Shown here: positions 1 to 14,353 of the stretch, one piece after another
Layout: each line of letters starts with the position of its first letter
How positions within the stretch are numbered: the first letter of the stretch is position 1
The notes under the pieces: model-generated
Databases searched by the model: none
What the model was told of the DNA's origin: nothing
Seen by the model: the letters and a program-made list of their open reading frames with translations, nothing else
Assembly (NCBI GenBank): GCA_009602725.1
Contig: WELB01000005.1
Span: 333,033 to 397,032 of the forward strand
Reading direction: 5' to 3'
Origin: Spirogloea muscicola
Lineage: Eukaryota; Streptophyta; Zygnematophyceae; Spirogloeales; Spirogloeaceae
DNA length: 64,000 bases
Made by a program: the position numbers and the translations under genes

Positions 1-93
1 CGCCGCCGTCGCCGGCGGCGGCTGCCTCCTTGGCCGCAGCGGCGGCGGCAGTGACTGAGGCAGCGCTGCGGCGGCGGCGGCGGCGGCGGCGCC

Positions 94-2065
94 ATGGGCA
101 AGAACGAGTTCTTGACGCCCAAGGCGATAGCGAACCGCATCAAGGCCAAGGGGCTGCAGAAGCTGCGGTGGTACTGCCAGATGTGCCAGAAGCAGTGCCG
201 CGACGAGAACGGGTTCAAGTGCCACTGCATGTCCGAGGGCCACCAGCGGCAGATGCAGGTGTTCGGCCAGGCGCCGCAGCGCGTCGTCGACGGGTACACC
301 GAGGAGTTCGAGCGCACGTTCGTGGAGCACGTCCGCCGCTCCCACCGCTTCTCGCGCGTTGCTGGTAGCCCCGCATCGTCCGCCCGGTTTCTCTTACTGA
401 TCATCAAAAAGCCATCAAGAATCATAAACCTTAACCCCTAACTGCTAGAGTCTTCGGCCCTTGGCTCGCCAGTGGGGGGGTCTCAGCCCTCTATTATATG
501 CAGTCAAAGGCAAGCGGTTAATCACTCCAGGAGTCCAGAATCGATAATTAGGGTTTAGGATTATATACAGGTCATATGCATTATGGTTTTCAAATGAAAG
601 CTTTAATGGCATGAGGTGACTGCCTGGTGACTACTCTCACAGTGAGGCTCCAAGTGGTCTCCGAGTTAGTCCCAGCGCCAGCCTCGGCTTCGCGCGCACG
701 GGCAGCAGCGACGACTTGGGCACTTTAGGAGCGCCACAGTTTGCTTGCTGCTCGCTCGTCTTGCGTGCCCGTAGTCTTCTCTCATCCTCTCCTTGGTTCC
801 TCTGGTTCTGCTGCTATGCAGTTATGAAGTAGGCTCCTTGTACCTCTATCTTAGACCAAACCCTTGTTGTCAGCTGGATTGCCAGTCTTGAGTCTGATTT
901 GCACTTGAAGAGGCGCATTATCAGCATGACTGTCTCTGACAGCTTGTCGCCTTCACTGTCGTGTCCTGCCATTGGCGGCTTGCGTGCAGCGACGGTGCTG
1001 TACAATGAGTACATTGCGGATCGTCACCACGTGCACATGAACGCGACCAACTGGGCGACGCTGACCGACTTCGTGAAGCACCTCGGGCGCACGGGCGTGG
1101 CCAAGGTGGAGGAGACGCCCAAGGGCTGGTTCCTCACACTGATCGACCGGGAGCCGGAGACGCTACTGCGCGAGGGCCTAGCGCGCAAGCGTGAGCGCGG
1201 CGAGCTTGCTGGTGCCGAGCGTGCCGAGCGCGAGCTGCATGATCAGATCGAGCGCGCTGCCAAGGAGGCGAGAGTCGACGAATCCGCGGCCGCGGACGCA
1301 GAGCCAGTGGGCACAGAGCTCCAGCGGCCTCCTGACGGCGCTGGCGAGAAGGTTGCATTTGCTCTACGGCCTGAGGAGCGGCCAGCAGCAGTGGCAACAT
1401 CGGCTGCACCAGCAACAAGCAGAGGAACCTCAACGTCGTCGGTGCGCCGGCCATCGATTTTCGAGGAGGAAGAGGCGCAAGCCAATCGCGACGGCGGTGG
1501 CGCTGCTGAGGTTGCCAACGGCGGCGGCAGCAGAGGTGTAATGCGGGAGGATGGAAGGGGCAATGGCAGCAAGGCCCGTAGAGCTGACGGCAGGAGCACC
1601 AACGGCGGCAGTTCCGGCTTGGGCGGCGGAGTGGCGGCTGAGCTCATGAGGGAGGCGGAGGCCGCCAAGGAGCGGGCAGGCCGCCGCGACTACTGGCTGT
1701 CTGTGGGCCTCGTTGTGAAGGTCATGAGTGCAGCGCTGCGGGAGGAGGGGTACTACAAGCAGAAGGGCGTGGTGACAGGTGTCATCGGGCGGTATGTAGG
1801 CGAGGTGCGCATCGTGGGCAGCGGCGACGTGCTGCGAGTCGATCAGGCGGAGCTTGAGACGGTGCTGCCTCCGCCTGGCGGACCCGTGCGTATCGTCAAC
1901 GGCGCCTACCGCGGCTACCTCGGCCGCCTGCTAGGCGTCGACACTGCTGCCTTTGCCGCCTCCGTACGGCTTGAGCGCGGCCCGTATGACGGCAAGGTGC
2001 TGCCGGCTGTCGACTACGAGGATGTCTGCAAAGTTGACGCAGCCTTCATCGATCAGAAAACCTGA
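94..2065 (+). CDS. KIN17: KIN17 DNA/RNA-binding zinc-finger protein
   Basis: Two exons, 94-364 and 990-2065, join in phase (ends ..GCTG / CG.., giving SRV-AATVLYNEYI) into 448 residues. The start is the ATG in MGKNEFLTPKAIANRI, which is the conserved KIN17 N-terminus. A C2H2-like finger has C28, C31, H44 and H50. It is followed by the KIN17 winged-helix region (HMNATNWATLTDFVKHLG), an Ala/Gly/Glu-rich low-complexity middle, and a C-terminal pair of KOW/SH3-like folds (DYWLSVGLVVKV..., VRIVNGAYRGYLGRLLG). Human KIN17 is about 390 residues, so the extra length lies in the disordered middle. In other eukaryotes KIN17 is a nuclear protein linked to DNA replication, UV response and pre-mRNA splicing. 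The 626-base intron is AT-richer than the exons. A TGTAA motif, the usual algal poly(A) signal, lies about 93 bases after the stop. The gene is convergent with GGT. Confidence 0.95.
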
Positions 2066-3193
2066 CCTTAGTTCCTTCTCCTGCAGTGAAAGTAGCCCAG
2101 CCCTTCTGTGCCCAAGTCCTTGTACTCTGTATTAATGTATATTTAGCCCAAGGTCTTTGTAAGATCCAGTGGTGCAACTCATCTACATGCTCCATGTATC
2201 GGGACCATTACTGCCTATCAGCAAGCGTTTAGCGTTCTTTGAAACAGCTTACTTCTCTTTTCTGAATGAGCTGCTTGCGCTGTCATAACATCGCCCAACG
2301 CACACCGAATTGTGACTTAACGCCTTCGAGCTCGTTTGGACCTTGTCTATATTTGCGTTGGCCTTCACAGCAATCGCCCCCATTCTAAGCGCCCAGTTTG
2401 CCTAGCCTGTGGATCCGCCTATATACCTATGGATACCCTTAGTATGCAGCTGGCTGGCTTTTAACACCGCTCTTTTACTATCAGCCGCCGCACCCGTCTG
2501 GGAGGAACTAGTCCACAGCCAACGCCCCCACTGGTAGAGCTGTCCACTGGGAGAGCCTTGTCATCATTATTCTTTATTTGTGTAACTCCTTAGGCAAAGC
2601 CCCTGCAGAAACAGACGGTGACTGGGGAGCTGGAATGCCATGTACCACATGCATGCGCGCACGCGGAAAGTGCGGTAAGTACGCAATGGTCGCTGGCCGG
2701 CTGTCAGCAAGCATCTGCCAACCGTTTGCCAAGAAGCCCATGAGCTCGATTGGTATACAGCTGGGCTTCCAAAGCTACAACTTCGCAAAGACGTACTCCT
2801 GATTGATCGAGCCTCCTTGGAAATAGAGTTTCTCAGCAGATGCTTTCTCCGCAACAATTTTAGTTGCTGAATGAAGCCCTCTGCAACGGCCTGAGGCAGT
2901 ATCGTAGATTTCAGATCTAAGATCTGGTATCTTAGATCTAGTAGACAGGTTCTTTCTGAAGCATCAATGAGCGTCAGGGTAGCAGGGAACTCACTGCCAC
3001 ACCAGTATATGAAGATATCAGACGTGTACGCAAAAGACTAAAGATTGCTCTGTTGCTCTTCAATGCCGAGCAGCGCCACTGCTGGTTGAGACTAACATTT
3101 CTAGACGATAGCACGAAGCCAGGACTACTAATTTGAGGAATGGATGCTTCTTGACATTAGAGGCAGAATAAGGGCTTGATGGTCATGGCCGCG
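2066..3193. other. Spacer between convergent KIN17 and GGT
   Basis: About 1.1 kb between two convergent genes, presumably holding both 3' UTRs. I see no conserved protein in any frame. Short open frames near 2567-2857 show no recognisable motif. It contains the hairpin-forming palindrome at 2913-2939. Confidence 0.6.
2913..2939. repeat. Perfect 11-bp inverted repeat
   Basis: The arm AGATCTAAGAT at 2913-2923 is exactly complementary to ATCTTAGATCT at 2929-2939, around a 5-base loop CTGGT. It lies in the convergent spacer. It could be a transcript-end hairpin or a chance AT-rich palindrome; no T-run follows it. Confidence 0.7.
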
Positions 3194-6100
3194 TCACCAG
3201 GCCATGGCACAGCCGTCTGCGCGGGGGTCGGAGCCGGCGCATAGCACGCCAGTCTTAGGGTCTCGCAGGATGACCTGGCCACGGCCAAAGTGGACACGGG
3301 CAGCGCCCGTCGCGAGCTCCACACGGTGGCCCATTGCTCGAAGCGCTCCAGCAACGGCTACCCGATTGGGCCCATCCTCGAGGTAGAAAAAGGATGTGGC
3401 GACTGGGTGCGGCCCGTGGCCTGCCTCCAAGCATGGGAGGCCACCAATGCAGAACCGAGGCGCGTCCAGCGCCGCCTGTGGGTTGAGGCCAAAGTCCACC
3501 AGGTTGCTAATGACCTGTCTCAGGATCAATGTTTACGTCATTGTGTGCAAGAAAGGAGCCCTCAATGTAGTGCGCAGTGAGAATCTTCATCACAATGCTG
3601 CCAGAAAAATGGCACAAGATGGAGCAACAACTGTGACTTGGCAACCACAGTCTTAGTGATAAATTCATCAAACCACACCCAAAACCTTGAGAATTTGGTC
3701 AACCTGCATATGCCCCTGGGGCTGCATGAAGCCGCCCATGACACCAAAGACGCTGTGAAGGTCGCCTGCGTCGCCGCCCTTGAGGGTTGTCTGATTGCCA
3801 TATTCAGTATTCCCGGCAACACCCTGTCCAGACGCTGGCGCAGATGTGGTGGTAAGCCCCGGCATGATCGTGTGGTATGGCCGCTTGCGCGGCCCAACGC
3901 AGTTGGGATGCCCTGCATCGAGTGAGAAGCTGTGGCCACGATTCTGGAGTGTGAAGCCACAGCCGGCTGGGATGATGCCCGTCCCAAAGCCCCAGTAGTT
4001 GGAGTTGATCATTGAGCACCCATTGCCGTCACCGTCGACCACTGCAAAGTAGACCGTGTCGGCGCCACCCGGGCGCGTGGGCAGGCCCGCTTCAATAGCC
4101 ACAGACTGCTTGGTCTGGATCAGCTTGGCCCTGGACGCTGCGTACTCCTGCGCTGAGTACAGCGTCACTAGCATCAGGGGAAGTGTGAGAAATCTGATAG
4201 TGTACTGTAGACCATGATCCTCATCACTAGTCGATTCGTTACTGTCACTCAATGCTCATGCTCCTTATCAATTTCTTGCCTTTTCAGAGGGAGCACGCAC
4301 CTTCGAAAGGAGGTCATCAGTAGGGCAGGGCGCATGAAAGGGATCAGCGACGTGCGTGAGGGAGTCAGCAAAGGCCATCCGCATCGCCTCTATTGCAATG
4401 TGAAGGTACTCAGGCGAGCCTCTCGGCAGCTTGCCCACATCCCCATATGCCTGCAGCGCAGCCCGTGACCCTTGTGAGCGCTGGAAATATGTGCTTGGGC
4501 ATTATCCAATGGGCATTATCCAATTTACAGGCCCCAATTGAGAAGTCAATGTCTGGAGAGTCCTATACTGTGTTATCGTCGTCTTCCTGCTGCAATCTAT
4601 AATTTCTGTGTCTTAGTCAAAAGTCTGCTTCGACTTGTAAAGAACGCTCCAGGCTCTATCATCCCCAGATGTCCACAATCTGGATGCATCAAACTGATAC
4701 CAGCTGCTTCCAGCCTTTGATTTCCCGAGTTAGGCACGAGCTCCCTGTGATGGGCTTAACAAGCCCCGCATTCTGGTTAAGCCTATAGAGTAGTGGACCA
4801 AGGTCCTGACCCCTCACCTCCATGATGTTGAGGGCCTCGAGGGCGGCAACGCCCTGCGTGGGCGGGGGAACCTCCCAGACGCGCAGGCCACGATATGTTG
4901 AGCAGATGGGCGCCTCGAAAGCTGTGCGGTGGGCAGCGAGGTCCTCCAGCGCCAGCACACCTCCGAGCGCCTGGACGGCCTCTACGATGGCGGCTGCCAC
5001 GCGGCCCTCGTAGAAGCCGGCCTTGCCCTCAGCGGCGAGCGCTCGGAAGGTCTTGGCGAGCAGGGGGAGGCGCATCACCTCGCCGGGGCGCGGAGCGCGC
5101 GTGCCCTCGTACAGCATGTCGCCTGCGTGAGGGCCACCCTGAGCAGACGTAAAGGACCAGACTTCAGGGCAGTATCTTGTGTTGAATTCTGGCCTTTAGC
5201 ACTAATTGTCTGCCTAAGCACCCGGAAGAGCCATTTGAATTTTTGTGCTGCAATAGCTGCAGCCTTGTGATGAACCCCGGTGCATATATCGATGAGTAGA
5301 CCCCCACATACGCCAGGGTCCACTTGTGCTTCCAATTCATTGGGACCAGCTGTGACTTGAATGGAACAGAAGTTGCACCTTGAAGCTCTGGACTCTTTAG
5401 GACCTCTCAACACAATGTGAAGTAGGCAAACCCTTCTTCCTCAGCTGAGCCTTGTGCCTCACCTGCAGCAGCTGAGGGATGCCTAGCTCCCACTGCGCCG
5501 CCGTGACTGGCGAAACCGGATAACCGCCCTTCGCAGCCATTGGCGGGGGCATCAATGAAGAGTTGCGGCCAGGATGCCAAACGAGGTCAAATACCAGAGC
5601 CTCTTATATGTTTCAAGGATCAAAGCTCAAGTCTAAGCCCGTGATTACATTTCAGGGTGCTACAATCAAGCATTGCATCTAGACATCCTAGAATTCCAGC
5701 TGAGCTTCCGAGCTCTCGAATGTGCAGCCAGCTTCATGACTCAACTTCATAGACCTTAGCAAGTACACTGCATGGAGCTTCTATCTTTTACAAATGTTTA
5801 TAACCGGTGGCCAAGCCTGCAGTAACGGCCAATTGCCTCGAGCTTGGGCAAAGGGGGTGTCCCGAGCTGGCACCTCAGCAAGCTCGATCGCAGGCTGCAG
5901 GACCTCCGCCAGCGATAGGTGCCCGTACTTCTCAACGATGTCCGCCCAGGCGGCCGCCGCTCCCGGGACGGTGACGGTGATGGCGTGCAGAGGCGGCAGC
6001 ATGTGCTTGCACCCGCGCTCCTTTGCCAGCTCCAGCGTCAGGGCTGGTCAACATCCGAGCGGCGGGCAAGGATTAAGCACAACTGGAGCTGCAGTGATGA

Positions 6101-6800
6101 TGCAATCATTCCACCTTATGCATTTACATCTGATGACCACTGAACAAGTGCCTGGAGGCACTGGCATGAGTTGACCGGCGTTGTCGCACGTTGACGTATC
6201 AGGAAAGCCATTTACTTCTAATCAGACGTGAGGCTTCCACTCCTTATTCTGTCGAGAACCCGGGGCTGGCTTAAGACAGCCACCGACTCAATTGGTAAAG
6301 GTATGTTACTGTAAATGCGTCAATTTTGCTCCCAGCTAATGATGGTGGCGCTGCTGCGAGCTGACCTGCCGGGCTGCGGCCGTTGCCCTGCACGCTCTCC
6401 ACGGCGCGGCGCCGGGCGTCGTACCACAGCGCAAAGGCGTCGCCGCCGATGCCCGTGGAGCACGGCTCGGTGACGTTGAGCGCGGCGGCCATGGCCACGG
6501 CGGCGTCAGCGGCGTTGCCGCCGGCCTGCAGGATCCGGAGGCCTGCGCCGCCGCCGCCACCGCCGCCAGTGGGAGGTGTGCCTCGTCAGAGGAGCTCGAT
6601 TCCCAGCACACCCGCAGCGGCGGATGGCCATGGCGGCGACGCTGGAGGCCAGCCAAGCTGAGCTGAGCAGATCATGAGCCCTCACCGGCGGCGGAGGCGA
6701 GCGGCTGCGACGACGCGACAGCGCCGCGCAGGCCGTAGACCGGCGACCGGCGCGAGGCGAAGTCGAGCAAGGCAGCGGCAGGCGCCGGCGCCGGCGCCAT
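3194..6800 (-). CDS. Gamma-glutamyltransferase, bacterial/YwrD-like
   Basis: Eight minus-strand exons join in phase: 6800-6686, 6542-6366, 6043-5874, 5528-5463, 5138-4818, 4450-4301, 4147-3704 and 3514-3194, giving 587 residues. The fold is the GGT precursor of the Ntn-hydrolase family, which autocleaves and moves or hydrolyses the gamma-glutamyl group of glutathione. Visible family motifs are [55 protein letters not shown] and GNGRSPAA. The presumed nucleophile is Thr364 in [16 protein letters not shown], followed by [14 protein letters not shown] and GGFMQPQGH. The end is [15 protein letters not shown]. The chosen ATG (6800) gives a short PA-rich leader with no clear signal peptide, unlike plant vacuolar or apoplastic GGTs, so a soluble cytosolic or organellar enzyme is possible. 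The 5' side is close to an N at 6831, so an upstream exon cannot be excluded. A substrate other than glutathione is possible for this subfamily. Confidence 0.93.
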
Positions 6801-7295
6801 GGCCGGCGTCGCCGCCGGTCCCTCGGGCTCNCGCCGCCGCCGCCGCCGCCACCGCCGCGTTCTGCTGCGCGAATGCCGGCGCGCCCGCCGCGGACGGGGG
6901 CCCCAAAACAGCAGATTGACGGAAATGAGTTGACGACGTTCGAAGGGTGCCGAAACGCGCTGAAAGACATAATTAAGCTAGGATCACTCAGTAACCTCTG
7001 GTTAGGAGGCGCAAGCTAGTCCAAATCTACCATGTGAGAGAGTCTTGCAGTCTCCAATAAACCCCTCTCCAAGTAAACGATTCAGTGGACTGTTCCAAAC
7101 GGTAGTACCTCCCCACGAGACTGCAGGCCGCGCCCCCCGGGGCCTCCTGCACTGCCGCCGCCGCCGCCGCCGCCGCCACCGTCGCCGCCGCCGCTGGCGA
7201 GTGGCCAGGTGGCGCATGATCGGACGTGCGCGAGGAGCTACAGCACATTGATTAGTGTCGATCTGCATGCTGCGATCAGCTCCCAGTCTCACTTC
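6801..7295. promoter_or_regulatory. Divergent upstream region, GGT and E2F/DP-like genes
   Basis: Roughly 500 bases separate two divergent start codons, so both promoters should lie here. The part next to GGT is a (CCG)n-rich tract with one ambiguous base at 6831. A second (CCG)n run lies near 7155-7195. I can point to no specific promoter element. Confidence 0.4.
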
Positions 7296-8424
7296 ATGGC
7301 GAGCTCGACGCACCAGCAGCCTCGGCCTCCTGGCGTTTGCAAGGAGATCCCGCCACTAGCGGACGTGGCAATCTGCTGCAGTTTTAAGTCTGATAAAGCC
7401 ACAGTGTCGTCTACAAGACAAGGATTTGCATCGCCCGTCGAGGCAGGTCGCAAGCGGCGGCGGGTTGAGGTGCATCCCATGAAGGATCTGACGCAGCTTC
7501 TTCTCCACAAATTATGCGTGGCTTCGGGAGATCCAATCAATCTGCTCAAGGTGCGGCTAGAGAGTTGTACTTCTGACTTAAGTGCAGATTGCATGCTTGT
7601 GACAGTCTGTGGATGACGCATATCAATGACCTCATTGTTAGCCGCTGCCTTTGACAGTTCCTTGCATGCGGCTACAATATCTTTGGAACTCGATTTTGTG
7701 TTTCTTCATGGTATCGCTTGTTTGCATATAGGCCGGGACTTTACCTTGGCTAGATATCTTATCTACTGGTCATATTGAACAGGTCAAGGACGAGATCACA
7801 ATGGAATGGAAGTCTATGGTAGGATAGCAGTCTGCTAGCCAGATGCTACCTGACTCTCGCAGCAAAGAACCCGAACTTGCACACTCGTGCCCCGATAGCG
7901 AAAGAGCCTTCTCAGGACCACTCGTACAAAATGACATCATAGTACTATGTGTTTATCATGAGTGGTGCTAGATTTCTGTGCTGTGAGAATGAGTGCCTCT
8001 CAGCTTATTACGGACCTTAAACACTAGCATTGTGCCGCAAAATATCACTGATGCAGTGCACACGTAAGAGTCCTGCCAGGCGAGTGTATGACGTTGTCAA
8101 CGTTCTTCAAGGGGCAGGTGAGAGTGCAGTAGGGGAACAGAAATTATTCCTGCTAAGATGCCTGGAATGTCTCAAGACATCACGATCAATAATTGAAGCG
8201 TGCAGTAACCTGTATGATTAAGGTTCAGCTACCATTTATGGCTGATCACAGGTCTACTTGCTCGAAGTGGCGTAGTAGGACTGAAGCAGCCCAAAGTAGA
8301 AGGCCTAGTCGTGTTTGGAGAGGCCACTGAGAAGAAGATGCTCCCCTGCAGTCCGCACCTTGCGAAAGAGGCGCGAGGACTGGCCGAGATAAGGTGGCTT
8401 GCATTTGTTGTACTTGCGCATTGA
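7296..8424 (+). CDS. Small E2F/DP-like winged-helix protein
   Basis: Four exons, 7296-7550, 7783-7818, 8057-8117 and 8252-8424, join in phase to 174 residues. The diagnostic part is ARRVYDVVNVLQGAG, which matches the DNA-recognition helix and following strand of E2F and DP factors (RRxYDxxNVL). It is preceded by a basic stretch (AGRKRRRVEVHPMKDL) and a helix (LTQLLLHKLC) where E2F/DP proteins have their first winged-helix segment. E2F-DP dimers control G1/S genes in the nucleus. At 174 residues it lacks any visible dimerisation, marked-box or RB-binding region. It may therefore be a minimal DP-like protein, or my last exon is wrong and more exons follow. The last exon also overlaps a plausible minus-strand frame (8305-8475). 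The winged-helix motif is fairly sure; the gene structure is not. Confidence 0.5.
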
Positions 8425-10634
8425 CTGCTGAGTCTCCTCGTAATACTCCGCCCGTTCAAGAGTAGAAGATGGCTGTGTTGTTCGCTATACCTTGATTGTT
8501 GCAGATTGGCACAGGTCAGCTTGCCATGTGCTTGAAAGCAGCACTGTACCCTCTAAGTCTCGAATATGTTGCAGCTGGCTTGGGGTTTGCTCCACCAAGA
8601 CAACGGTCCTGCGGCAAGCAGAAAATCAAGGCTTTCACCAAGCAGCGCTGCAGGTGGGCCAGCTTTTTAAAATGAGCCAGTGCAGGTTACATTTATGCTT
8701 CTTGATCAGCATCCATACAGGCTGCCCACTAGCACAGAGTTTCTGCCGCTAGCATCTGTATTTATCGAGAACAATGTGTATGAGCTGCTATTGTGGTAAT
8801 ACTTCTTTCAACCTCAGTGATAGTGAGCTTTTCTGCAGCAAGCTCTGGCCTGTATACGTGTGAGAATTGCCAGCAAAAAGCAGCAGCTCCGTCGTGAGAC
8901 CGAGAAGGTATTCCTCAATCATCTTCTGATGTGCTGTGTGGTACTTGTAGCTTGTGCACTCAGCGTAATCCATCTTGTTGACTACAGCCGAGATCTACAT
9001 GTAAGGCCACAGGGACGTCACACCCAGGATAAGGATACCACCTATGTTGTTAGATGCCCTCGATGTCTGGGAAGAAAGACAATACTTGATCCTCGCCTTT
9101 GTCGGAGATGCACTTTCCATATCTTTGGATGTATAAGTCTGGTTGATGGAAGCTGCGCCTGCACTGGCCAGGTAATGAGCATCAAGCGACTTATATTACT
9201 AAATCGCTCAAGAGCAGGAAGTGCGACCAAGACATCGGCAGCAGGTTTGCTCCTCAGGGCCTGCGTGCTCATGGAAGGCCTTGCCAAATGGCATCTCATT
9301 ACACGTGCATGCATGTGTGCAATGGTCGTATTTGATTGCCCAAAGTAAACACCAAACCTATAACGCACCCCATTGTATTCATTCTACATGTGTAAGTCAG
9401 ACAACACAGCTAGACAGCATACTAACCAATCAAAGACTTCCAACATGCAGGGGCAGCCTCGCTCAGTGCTGCTGGTAAAGAGAGTGCAGTAGCAAATGAT
9501 GGACTGTGCAGCGAGCGCAAGTCAATTGCCCAAGCTTTTCAACCATTCATCATTGCTGCTACACACCGAGATAAGTGTGTATCTAACCAACGTATGCGCT
9601 TGCCATGTCTGCAAGCATGTGATACTTACAGAACAATGTGCAAACCTCATTACAGCATGCCAATGGCCCACTATGTGTATTATCATCCCGTACCTAGAAT
9701 CACGAGCCATGATGACATTGTTCGACCGCTGGCATGGCTGCAGCAAAGTAAACATTCACAGGCATGAGCGAACTGCCAACAAAGTTGACATAGGACTGGA
9801 TGGCGACTTTCATCTATTCGATCACCTGCAAGCGATCAGACTGGTCACGGACTACAGGTACTCAGTAAGGGCCCCGCCAGTGTCGCCGACTGTAAAAGAC
9901 ACATTCAGATAGTCAGCTGTCACCTTGCGAGGGTGGCTACATATGAATTCTTGTTCTATATTGAGGCTCAGGGGTCCCAGGGCTCAACAATAATCAAGAT
10001 TCAAATGACTTCCACGGATCACATACTGGATGCCTTGCGTGAAGGCTGACATCATAGGACTCCCTGCTGTTGAGCCGTTCATGAGCAGTCGGTGAGAACG
10101 TTGGCATCTAATCTGCAGCTAGGCATGCAGTGGGCGAGGCAATGACCAGACTTGCATCCCAGGTCACTGACGTGATTTGCAAGCCCAGCAGCCAAGAAGC
10201 TGCAGCTGCGGAGCAGTAGAAGTCAAGAGCGAAGTAGTCCTGGCTCGTTGCACCCTCTCAGCCAGTGCGCCGGCCCTTGCACTTGCAACTCTGCTTTTAC
10301 CGCATGCTCATGGTTATGACTGGATATTGTAGCTCTTGTGACTCATGCATATGCACCAAACTCTTTCTCTCTGCCTCCTTACCTCATATGACTGATCATT
10401 TCTGACCAGGGTTGAGCCAGCGTAAGGCTAGTCTGCTGTAGCATCGTATGCTTTTTGCAGGCAATCGACTGCTGTATGTGGCAAATCCTTATTTAGCAGC
10501 CAATCCTCTTTCACGGATACTGTTATCCCAGAGAGTGAAGGTTGCAGAGCTTGCCAGACCAGACATGCAGAGGAAGCAAAAGGGTGGTGATCATGCGTAG
10601 GTATATATGCAACTTCGATCTGCAAGTGCCATTG
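8425..10634. other. Unresolved region with protein-like minus-strand frames
   Basis: No family could be recognised in these 2.2 kb. On the minus strand several short frames look protein-like: near 10245-10115 (starts DYFALDFYCSAAAASWLLG), 9815-9740 (MKVAIQSYVNFVGSSLMPVN), 9380-9240, 8973-8840 (MDYAECTSYKYHTAHQKMIE), 8620-8495 (TVVLVEQTPSQLQHIRDLEG) and 8475-8305 (RAEYYEETQQSMRKYNKCKP). Two have the hydrophobicity of membrane helices. I could not join them with convincing splice sites. One pair would need an 18-base intron, which is too short for a normal spliceosome. They may be exons of an unknown gene converging on E2F/DP, or a decayed gene. Confidence 0.3.

Positions 10635-14353
<3,719 letters not shown>

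Noticed and set aside
8476-8493. An 18-base intron joining two minus-strand frames
   Set aside because: Much shorter than any other intron here (about 100 bases and more). I treat the join as unsupported.
8860-9348. A plus-strand frame with CPRCLGRK...CRRC resembling a zinc finger
   Set aside because: Only a few cysteines match, with no supporting domain context, no recognisable family and competing frames on the other strand.
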